The translations under genes were made by a program, and so were the position numbers. Of a stretch of DNA of 64,000 nucleotides, positions 57,329 to 64,000 are shown piece by piece (within the stretch, counting starts at the first letter, position 1; every line of letters begins with the position of its first letter). The DNA comes from Micavibrio sp. (GTDB lineage Bacteria; Pseudomonadota; Alphaproteobacteria; Micavibrionales; UBA9664): positions 16,588 through 80,587 of the forward strand of contig PAAR01000028.1 in assembly GCA_002699085.1 (NCBI GenBank), given 5' to 3'. The notes beneath the pieces are model-generated. The model did no database searches. It was given only the letters and a program-made list of their open reading frames with translations, and was not told where the DNA came from.

Positions 57329-58138
57329 ATGGCTTATTCATTTTATGAACCGCAGGAAACTATTTGGCGCACGACAGGTGCGATCTTTGCTTATTTAAAA
57401 AATAATTTGCGGTTGGTCTGGGCGAGCATTAAGTACTATATACCGTATCTTTTAATTTTTATTGCCTTGGCTTTATCGCACCAATTTTTTGCCGAAACAT
57501 TAGAAATGAAAGTTTTGGGTGTTTTTTTGTTGGTATTAGGGCTTTTGGGTAAGGCGTGTATTATGCCCTTTCTTGCTATTACTTGGCACCGTATTGTTCT
57601 GCAAGGGCCAGATAATTTTCGCTTTGCTAATCCATTGAGGCCTCATAAATCGGAATGGAAGTTTATGGGATTTGGTGCATTGCTCTTTATGACGCTAACC
57701 ATTTTAGCTGCTGCTGTTACAGGACTGCCATTGTTTGTGAAAGACTATGTAAGCACGGGAGGCGTTGTTCTATTAATGCTTATCGGGGTTAGTTTTGTTT
57801 TTTATTTTGGCGTAAGAGCGAGCCTCGTTTTTCCTTCTATAGCTGTTGAGGGAGCCCATAGTTTTCGTGAGGTATTTCAACTGTCTAAAGGTTTTTTCTG
57901 GAAGATCATTTTAACAATATTTCTTTCGATGATATGTTTTATGCTGATTATTCTCGTGCTTATGATACCGTTTTTTATTATTATGATGATTGTGTCGGCA
58001 TTTTTAGTCCATTTACCTTTTTTTGGGATATTGGCAATGACATTGTCCGCTATTGTGCAAATACTAAGTGAAAGTATGGGCACGATAATCGGTGTAATGG
58101 TGTTATCGAATTACTATGCAGTGATTACCCAGAAATAA
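57329..58138 (+). CDS. Uncharacterised inner-membrane protein
   Basis: 269 residues from the ATG at 57329; a TTG 15 bases upstream is also possible, and neither has a clear ribosome site. About six long hydrophobic segments ([59 protein letters not shown], and two near the C-terminus) mark a polytopic membrane protein. The spacing resembles DUF975/YciC-like proteins, but I cannot place it securely. It overlaps the convergent uvrB by 14 bp. Confidence 0.75.
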   Translation: MAYSFYEPQETIWRTTGAIFAYLKNNLRLVWASIKYYIPYLLIFIALALSHQFFAETLEMKVLGVFLLVLGLLGKACIMPFLAITWHRIVLQGPDNFRFANPLRPHKSEWKFMGFGALLFMTLTILAAAVTGLPLFVKDYVSTGGVVLLMLIGVSFVFYFGVRASLVFPSIAVEGAHSFREVFQLSKGFFWKIILTIFLSMICFMLIILVLMIPFFIIMMIVSAFLVHLPFFGILAMTLSAIVQILSESMGTIIGVMVLSNYYAVITQK

Positions 58139-60185
58139 ATCCTAAATTTTGTTTTTCTAATTTACGGATTTGATCTCTTAACTTGGCAGCCTGTTCAAAC
58201 TCTAAATTACTAGCCGCTTCATGCATCTGCGCTTCAAGTGCTTTAAGTTGTTTCTGGAAATCTTTCTCACTTTTAAAGGCAAAAGCCTCTTGTTCGTTCT
58301 CGCCAACACGCTGGGCTTTCATTTCTTTTTGTTCGTAATCAGTTTCATTGATGCGACGTATTGTTGTTTGTGGGGTAATATTATGTTCCTTGTTATAGGC
58401 AACCTGCTTTTCACGGCGACGATCAGTTTCTTCAATCGCACCTTGCATACTTCCTGTCATTTTATCAGCATAGAGAATGACTTTTGATTCAGCGTTTCTG
58501 GCGGCACGCCCAATGGTTTGAATAAGAGAGGTTTTAGAGCGCAAGAACCCTTCTTTATCAGCATCTAAAATGGCCATTAACCCACATTCAGGAATATCCA
58601 AACCTTCTCGTAATAAGTTAATGCCAACCAAAACATCATAGGTACCAATCCGTAGGTCACGAATAATTTCAATACGCTCTAAAGTATCAACATCGGAGTG
58701 TAAATAGGCGACTCTCAAGCCGTGTTCGCTCAAATATTCTGTTAGAGCTTCAGCCATTTTCTTCGTCAGTGTTGTTACTAGAACACGCAATCCTCTTTCA
58801 ACGGTTTTGCGGCATTCATCCATGAGATCATCGACTTGGTGTTTGGTTGGACGTATCTCTACAGGTGGATCAATTAAACCTGTCGGCCGAACAATTTGTT
58901 CTGCATATACGCCGCCTGTCTGTTCTAGTTCCCAGGGGCCTGGGGTGGCTGAAACATGTACTGCTTGTGGCCTGAATTGTTGCCATTCTTCGAATTTCAA
59001 AGGGCGATTATCCATCGCTGCGGGTAGGCGGAAGCCGTGTTCTACCAAGGTTTCTTTTCTGGCTCGGTCACCTTTATACATGCCGCCAATTTGGGGGATT
59101 GTTACATGGCTCTCATCCAGAATAATGATTGCATCATCAGGTAAATATTCGATCAGGGTAGGGGGTGGCGCCCCTGTTGGGCGACCCGTTAAATAGCGTG
59201 AATAATTTTCAATCCCTTGGCAGAAACCAGTTGCTGCCATCATTTCTAAATCAAAATCAGTGCGCTGCTTCAAGCGTTGTGCTTCAAGTAATTGATTATT
59301 TTGCTCAAAAAACTCTAAGCGCTCTTTCAAGTCAATTTTGATCTGTTTCATGGCCTGTGACATGGTGGGGCCTGGCGTAATATAGTGCGAGTTCGCAAAG
59401 ATACGCACGGTTTCTAAGTTTGCCTGTTTACGCCCTGTCAGGGCATCAAACTCAGTGATTTCTTCTATCTCATCGCCAAAGAAAGAAAAACGCCATGCGC
59501 TGTCGGACATGTGAGAAGGAAATAGCTCAACCGTATCACCACGCACGCGAAAAGCACCCCGTTCAAAAGCGATGTCGTTCCGCTTGTATTGAAGGGCAAC
59601 GAGTTTTTGAATGAAATGGTCTCGCTCCATTAAGTCATCTTTGGCTAAACTTAATGTCATTGCTGCGTAATCTTCTTTCGAGCCAATACCGTAAATACAA
59701 GATACAGAAGCAACAATGATAACATCTTTGCGCTCGAATAACGCCCGTGTGGCAGCATGACGCATACGGTCTATTTGTTCATTAATAGTACTTTCTTTTT
59801 CAATGAAAGTATCAGAGCGTGGCACATAAGCTTCTGGCTGGTAGTAATCATAATAGGAAACAAAGTACTCAACGGCATTATCAGGGAAGAAATACTGCAT
59901 TTCCTCGTAAAGCTGTGCAGCGAGGGTTTTATTCGGTGCCATGATAAGGGCAGGGCGCTGCACTTCTTGAATGACATGAGCAATTGTAAAAGTCTTACCC
60001 GAGCCTGTAACACCTAATAGAACCTGATCGGTGAGGCCATCGTTTAATCCTTCGACGAGTTGTTTTATAGCCTTTGGTTGGTCGCCAGCGGGCTTAAAGT
60101 CAGACTTTATTTTAAAGGGGATGGTCGCACGGTCATCTTGCAATGCCGCCGCTGCCGCCTGTGATACTTCAACAACACCTTTCAT
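58125..60185 (-). CDS. uvrB: Excinuclease ABC subunit B
   Basis: 686 residues. [18 protein letters not shown], Walker [16 protein letters not shown], the beta-hairpin region [65 protein letters not shown], and the C-terminal UVR motif [20 protein letters not shown] are all present. It verifies DNA damage in nucleotide excision repair together with UvrA and UvrC. Confidence 0.98.
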   Translation of the reverse strand: MKGVVEVSQAAAAALQDDRATIPFKIKSDFKPAGDQPKAIKQLVEGLNDGLTDQVLLGVTGSGKTFTIAHVIQEVQRPALIMAPNKTLAAQLYEEMQYFFPDNAVEYFVSYYDYYQPEAYVPRSDTFIEKESTINEQIDRMRHAATRALFERKDVIIVASVSCIYGIGSKEDYAAMTLSLAKDDLMERDHFIQKLVALQYKRNDIAFERGAFRVRGDTVELFPSHMSDSAWRFSFFGDEIEEITEFDALTGRKQANLETVRIFANSHYITPGPTMSQAMKQIKIDLKERLEFFEQNNQLLEAQRLKQRTDFDLEMMAATGFCQGIENYSRYLTGRPTGAPPPTLIEYLPDDAIIILDESHVTIPQIGGMYKGDRARKETLVEHGFRLPAAMDNRPLKFEEWQQFRPQAVHVSATPGPWELEQTGGVYAEQIVRPTGLIDPPVEIRPTKHQVDDLMDECRKTVERGLRVLVTTLTKKMAEALTEYLSEHGLRVAYLHSDVDTLERIEIIRDLRIGTYDVLVGINLLREGLDIPECGLMAILDADKEGFLRSKTSLIQTIGRAARNAESKVILYADKMTGSMQGAIEETDRRREKQVAYNKEHNITPQTTIRRINETDYEQKEMKAQRVGENEQEAFAFKSEKDFQKQLKALEAQMHEAASNLEFEQAAKLRDQIRKLEKQNLGFISG

Positions 60186-60229
60186 ATTTTTAAATATAAA
60201 CCTATATTATTAAATTATAAGGAAAAACT

Positions 60230-60919
60230 ATGTCAGAAAATACCATCGCCGCAAAAAAATCACCTGAAATGCTAGATTACCTGCTTAAGCGCCGGTCGGT
60301 AAAGGTGCTTGATATGGTTGAGCCTGGCCCTTCACAAGAAGAGCTTGAGATAATGCTTAGGGCTGCATGTCGTGTACCCGATCATGGGAAGTTATCGCCG
60401 TTTTATTTTATTATTTTTGGTGGTGATAAACGCATACAGGTAAGTAAGGCTTTGCGTGAGGCGTATTTATCAGAAGAGCCAGAGGCAAGCCCCGCTAAAC
60501 TCGATTTAGAAGCGGCACGATTTGAACGAGCCCCTTTGGTTATTGCTGTTGTTTCACGTATCAGAGAGGCGAAAGTACCAGCATGGGAACAAATTTTATG
60601 CGCTGGAGCAGCTTGCCAAAATCTTATTTTAGCCGCCAATGCGCTGGGATATGGGGCACAATGGTTGACAGAATGGTATGCTTTTAACGATAGCTTTAAA
60701 GCGCATTTGGGCTTGGAAAAAGGCCGCGAGCATATTGCAGGTTTTGTCTATATTGGCAGCACATCATCTCAACCAGAAGAGCGGCCAAGACCTGATCTAA
60801 AAGAGTTAGTGAATTATTATGAAAGCGATAAACCTCTTATAAAAGGCAATCTCTATAACAATGATGGCAAAGGATTTGCACCCTTACAATTTGAGTTTTT
60901 ATTGGAAACGAACACATAA
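60230..60919 (+). CDS. Nitroreductase-family flavoprotein
   Basis: 229 residues. LKRRSVKVLDMVEPGPSQEELEIMLRAACRVPDHGKLSPFYFII is the FMN-binding start of the nitroreductase family, YdjA-like by the VPDHGKL element; ICAGAACQNLILAANALGYGAQWLTEW and HIAGFVYIGS follow. It reduces nitro compounds or similar acceptors with NAD(P)H. The physiological substrate is unknown. AAGGAAAA is the ribosome site. Confidence 0.93.
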   Translation: MSENTIAAKKSPEMLDYLLKRRSVKVLDMVEPGPSQEELEIMLRAACRVPDHGKLSPFYFIIFGGDKRIQVSKALREAYLSEEPEASPAKLDLEAARFERAPLVIAVVSRIREAKVPAWEQILCAGAACQNLILAANALGYGAQWLTEWYAFNDSFKAHLGLEKGREHIAGFVYIGSTSSQPEERPRPDLKELVNYYESDKPLIKGNLYNNDGKGFAPLQFEFLLETNT

Positions 60920-60937
60920 AACAGGTATCATTACTGG

Positions 60938-61648
60938 GTGACATTTGGATTTTTTATATGGTTGGTGGCGACAATTGCAATTATCGGCTTTGCTTGGTGG
61001 TCGGTGCGTATTCAGATGCTTCAGAAAAAAGCATGGGCGGCTTTTGCAAAAAAATATAATCTTAATTTTCAGAAAAATAGATTTTTTGAATCACCACAAA
61101 TGGAAGGTTATTTTGGGGATTATTATATCCGTGCATATGAAGGTCAAGATTTAGATGTAGGTGGACGTGCAAGTGTGGCCTTGCTGATTGAAATGGAGTT
61201 GAGGCATGTAATGCCTTTTGAAATTATTGTTTGCCCCAAAAAAGAACAGACTGTTTTTAAACAATTTGAGCTCCCTAAAGTGCTTCATTTTAAAGCAGAA
61301 AAATGGCATAGCTCTAATCTTGTTGGTACGGATGATGATGAGTCGGCGAAAATATGGTTGATCCCTGAACGTTTAGAGGTGCTTCAAAAGTTTTTTGCTG
61401 TGCCGAATAGTCGAGCGATTTATGTCGGCACCCCAAATCGTAATGTTTTAATTCTACAACAAGCAGATCCGATTACTGATCCTCGTTTAATGCAAAAGAT
61501 TTTGAAAAGAATGTCTGAAGTCGCTTATATGCTAGAAGTACCTGATCTTTTACCCGATAATACGGAAGAAACCAAACCCGAAGCCACTGAGACCGCAGAG
61601 GGTGTTGAGGTTATCGTTCGAGATAATCCAAGCGCCGAAACTGTTTAA
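60938..61648 (+). CDS. Uncharacterised membrane-anchored protein
   Basis: 236 residues from a GTG at 60938, 18 bases after the nitroreductase stop. One N-terminal membrane helix (FGFFIWLVATIAIIGFAWWSV) is followed by a soluble domain with FFESPQMEGYFGDYYIRAYEGQ and a C-terminal acidic tail (DNTEETKPEATETAEG). I know no family. The last 99 bases overlap the end of the convergent alpha-glucosidase gene; both ends read as real protein. Confidence 0.72.
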   Translation: MTFGFFIWLVATIAIIGFAWWSVRIQMLQKKAWAAFAKKYNLNFQKNRFFESPQMEGYFGDYYIRAYEGQDLDVGGRASVALLIEMELRHVMPFEIIVCPKKEQTVFKQFELPKVLHFKAEKWHSSNLVGTDDDESAKIWLIPERLEVLQKFFAVPNSRAIYVGTPNRNVLILQQADPITDPRLMQKILKRMSEVAYMLEVPDLLPDNTEETKPEATETAEGVEVIVRDNPSAETV

Positions 61649-63181
61649 CTCTTCAATTTTTTCTAAAAACTGAATTTCTTTTTCTTGGTTGCGAAGGTTA
61701 AACACACACAAAATATCTTCTCTTTTATATGCGAGAATATCCTCACCCATATCCAAAAACTCGATAGTACCCGCAGTTAAGCTTTCTTGGTTTTTGCGCC
61801 ACGCAATAAGGTTTTTTGTGAAACTCAATACAGAGTTCGGATCGTGCCTTTGAATGTCTACGGCTCGTTCTTTATGATTTTGTGGGATCGGTAACCAAGG
61901 TTCCTCTCCTTCTGTGAAGCCCGCCTGATGTCGGTCGTGATTCCATGGCATCGGCGTGCGACAACCATCACGGCCTTGCCATTCTGGCCATAGATATTTA
62001 CCCCAAGGATCTTGTATTTTTTCAAAAGGTATGTTGGCCTCGGGTAGGCCTAGTTCTTCGCCTTGGTAAATGAAAACGGTACCACGTAAGCTTAGAAGCA
62101 ATGCTAAGTATAGCTTACACATCTGTTCATTGCCTATATCGGCGCCTGCCCAACGTGTTGCAACGCGCACAACATCGTGGTTGCTCAAAGCCCAGCTAGG
62201 CCAGAAATCTTGTGCATCTTTTTCCATTTCCTTATAAGCATCAATGAACATAGAAGATGTGAGAGTCTTTGAAACGCCGCCTAAAAGCGCGGTGTTATAT
62301 GCAGTGTTTAAACGACCCTCGGATGTATATTCGGCAATAATTTTATAGCGGTTATCATCGGCGACCTCGCCTAGTGTCATCGTATCTGGATATTCATCCA
62401 TCAGTTTTCTTAAACGTTCTATAAAGGGTAGCATTTCTGGTTGCGAACGGTCGTATTTGTGCATTTGCATACCGTAGGGCTCCTTTTTCTCAAACTGCTC
62501 AGAACGATAAATGCCAGAGGTGTTTGGTGGATTATCACGTAGCTGTTGGTCGTGAAAAAGGTAATTAATAACATCCAATCGGAAGCCGGCTACGCCTCGA
62601 TCTAGCCAATATCTTACAATATCAAGAGCTTCTTGTTGTACATCTGGGTTGTGATAATTTAGATCAGGCTGTTCTTTAAGAAAGTTATGCAGATAATATT
62701 GCTCACGTCTTGTGTCATATTGCCATGCTGAGCCACCAAAAACGGATTGCCAATTATTTGGCGGTGTGCCGTCTTCTTTGGGATCTGCCCATACATACCA
62801 GTCTGCCCTCGGATTATCTTTTGAGTTACGGCTCTCAATAAACCAGTCATGTTTGTCGGATGTATGGCTAAGCACCAGATCCATAATAACTTTTATGCTT
62901 AATTTATCTGCCTTTTTGATGAGGCGTTCATACTCTTCTGTGTCGCCGAATAAAGGGTCAACCGATCGGTAATCAGAAACATCATAGCCATAGTCTTTTT
63001 GTGGTGACTTCAAGAAAGGAGATATCCATAGTCCCTCAATCCCGAGATCGCGCAAATATTCTAAATTGTTGGAAATGCCGGCTAAGTCGCCAACCCCATT
63101 GCCTGTGCTGTCGCAAAAGCTACGAGGGTAGATTTGATAAAAGACGGCTTTTTTCCACCAAGGTAGATCGTTATTTGACAT
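61550..63181 (-). CDS. GH13 alpha-glucosidase (oligo-1,6-glucosidase type)
   Basis: 543 residues. WWKKAVFYQIYPRSFCDSTGNGVGDLAGI is the GH13 start; conserved regions are DLVLSHTSDKHDWF, GFRLDVINYL (with the nucleophile Asp), TLGEVADD (acid/base Glu) and ALSNHDVVR. No signal peptide is present, so it should be cytoplasmic and act on short oligosaccharides such as isomaltose or maltose. It overlaps the upstream cyclophilin gene by 11 bp. The C-terminus GFGFGFFRIIG is typical, so the 99-bp antisense overlap with the gene at 60938 is genuine. Confidence 0.94.
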   Translation of the reverse strand: MSNNDLPWWKKAVFYQIYPRSFCDSTGNGVGDLAGISNNLEYLRDLGIEGLWISPFLKSPQKDYGYDVSDYRSVDPLFGDTEEYERLIKKADKLSIKVIMDLVLSHTSDKHDWFIESRNSKDNPRADWYVWADPKEDGTPPNNWQSVFGGSAWQYDTRREQYYLHNFLKEQPDLNYHNPDVQQEALDIVRYWLDRGVAGFRLDVINYLFHDQQLRDNPPNTSGIYRSEQFEKKEPYGMQMHKYDRSQPEMLPFIERLRKLMDEYPDTMTLGEVADDNRYKIIAEYTSEGRLNTAYNTALLGGVSKTLTSSMFIDAYKEMEKDAQDFWPSWALSNHDVVRVATRWAGADIGNEQMCKLYLALLLSLRGTVFIYQGEELGLPEANIPFEKIQDPWGKYLWPEWQGRDGCRTPMPWNHDRHQAGFTEGEEPWLPIPQNHKERAVDIQRHDPNSVLSFTKNLIAWRKNQESLTAGTIEFLDMGEDILAYKREDILCVFNLRNQEKEIQFLEKIEELNSFGAWIISNDNLNTLCGLSGFGFGFFRIIG

Positions 63182-63704
63182 CCGCAGCGACTTGCATTTT
63201 GATGATTTTGTCAGGATCTACAGGTGGCTCGCCACGTTTGATTTTATCAACGAATTCCATGCCAGATGTCACGCGCCCCCAAACAGTGTATTGGCCGTTT
63301 AGGAAGTGGCCTTCATCGAACATGATGAAAAATTGTGAGTTGGCAGAATGAGGTGAAGCAGAACGTGCCATACCAACCGTGCCACGGTCAAATGGTACGT
63401 CATTAAATTCAGCTTTAACATTGCCCAAATCTGAACCGCCAGTGCCTGTGCCAGTCGGGTCACCAGTTTGTGCCATAAAGCCATCAATTACACGGTGAAA
63501 AACGATGCCGTCATAAAAGCCTTGGCGTGTTAATTCTTTGATACGCGCTACATGCATAGGTGCAACATCAGGTAATAGTTCAATGACCACTCGACCATCT
63601 TTAAGGTCGAGATAAATTGTGTTTTCTAAATCGGCGGCCTTTGCTTTTGCCATAGGTACTAAACTCCATAAAATAAATGTTAATGCTAAAAAAGCAGTTT
63701 TCAT
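63171..63704 (-). CDS. Periplasmic cyclophilin-type peptidyl-prolyl cis-trans isomerase
   Basis: 177 residues. The N-terminus MKTAFLALTFILWSLVPMAKA is a Sec signal peptide. The cyclophilin core is complete: FYDGIVFHRVIDGFMAQTGDPTGTGTGG, GTVGMARSASPHSANSQFFIMF, LNGQYTVWGRVTSGMEFVDKI. It speeds proline isomerisation during protein folding in the periplasm. AAGGAG lies just before the ATG. It overlaps the alpha-glucosidase start. Confidence 0.95.
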   Translation of the reverse strand: MKTAFLALTFILWSLVPMAKAKAADLENTIYLDLKDGRVVIELLPDVAPMHVARIKELTRQGFYDGIVFHRVIDGFMAQTGDPTGTGTGGSDLGNVKAEFNDVPFDRGTVGMARSASPHSANSQFFIMFDEGHFLNGQYTVWGRVTSGMEFVDKIKRGEPPVDPDKIIKMQVAADVK

Positions 63705-63780
63705 GAGACACTCCTTTGTCTTTTGTTCTTGCGATCATGGAACGATGAGCGTTCGATTTCAAGGGGGAAAGTAAAGTTAT

Positions 63781-64000
63781 TCAGACAAGCGCAAGTGTGT
63801 CTTTTACAAAACCCCTAAAACCTTCTTTGCAAGGCGGACAACGTTTATCTAATGGCTTGGATGACGGGTGAGCACCACGTTCAAGAGCGGCATCAACGCA
63901 GAGGCTGTAAAAAACAGAGAGTTTTGTGTCATCGTTTAGATCAGACAGAGTGATTTGATTTTTATTAAAGGCTGTTTTTATGTCAGCGGTATTAATGCCT
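63781..64000 (-). CDS. C-terminal part of an unidentified protein (5' end outside the window)
   Basis: An open frame enters from the right edge and ends with TGA at 63781-63783, giving about 72 residues: NTADIKTAFNKNQITLSDL, then a helical stretch and RCPPCKEGFRGFV near the end. The CPPC pair might bind metal or be redox-active. I do not recognise the family. It lies 76 bases upstream of the cyclophilin gene in the same direction. Confidence 0.6.
   Translation of the reverse strand, partial: GINTADIKTAFNKNQITLSDLNDDTKLSVFYSLCVDAALERGAHPSSKPLDKRCPPCKEGFRGFVKDTLALV

Overview
The window looks like chromosomal DNA of a low-G+C alphaproteobacterium (roughly 40% G+C by eye). The evidence is the order infA-maf-rng, the xerC-DUF484 pair, an atpHAGDC-type F1 operon without Fo genes, a YerC/YecD TrpR-family gene, and a recombinase/DUF2924/DUF3892 module that is common in this class. 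An orphan pseudopilin-like gene of a type I associate with Micavibrio-like alphaproteobacteria points the same way. I cannot fix the genus.

Layout. (1) 1-6.7 kb: one end of an integrative element beside tRNA-Glu. From the tRNA inward it has a tyrosine integrase, a HEPN-like protein, a DUF6387-type protein, an AlpA regulator, a winged-helix replication-type protein, a zinc-ribbon membrane protein behind a structured terminator-ended leader, and an hsdM that runs off the left edge with an HsdS-like tail. (2) 6.9-27.3 kb: a segment bounded by two direct repeats of 164 bp (about 82% identical), the right one touching the 3' end of tRNA-Tyr. It holds a phosphoribosyltransferase / nucleoside hydrolase / inositol-phosphatase operon divergent from a YerC regulator and next to a long histidyl-tRNA synthetase-like gene; a type I restriction operon (HTH-hsdM-hsdS-prrC-hsdR-orf200) with a PrrC anticodon nuclease; a GHKL ATPase-nuclease convergent with a 5-methylcytosine methyltransferase; and a ParB-DUF2924 protein, a DUF3892 protein and a large serine recombinase. 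(3) 27.3-64 kb: a tightly packed housekeeping region: rlmB, polA, infA-maf-rng, tRNA-Phe, xerC, priA, atpHAGDC, a dinG-type helicase, hemC, lysS, uvrB, an alpha-glucosidase and a cyclophilin. Many convergent genes here overlap by 4 to 99 bp.

How it works together. The middle segment reads as a mobile defence island. The type I enzyme restricts foreign DNA, and PrrC, in the slot it occupies in the E. coli prr locus, is expected to cut tRNA anticodons when the restriction enzyme is disabled. The GHKL-nuclease plus Dcm-type methylase look like a second, unusual restriction-modification pair. The nucleoside/HisRS cluster inside the same repeats is the least explained part. A perfect palindrome with a GTTAAC core between its two divergent arms suggests control by the YerC/TrpR-family protein.
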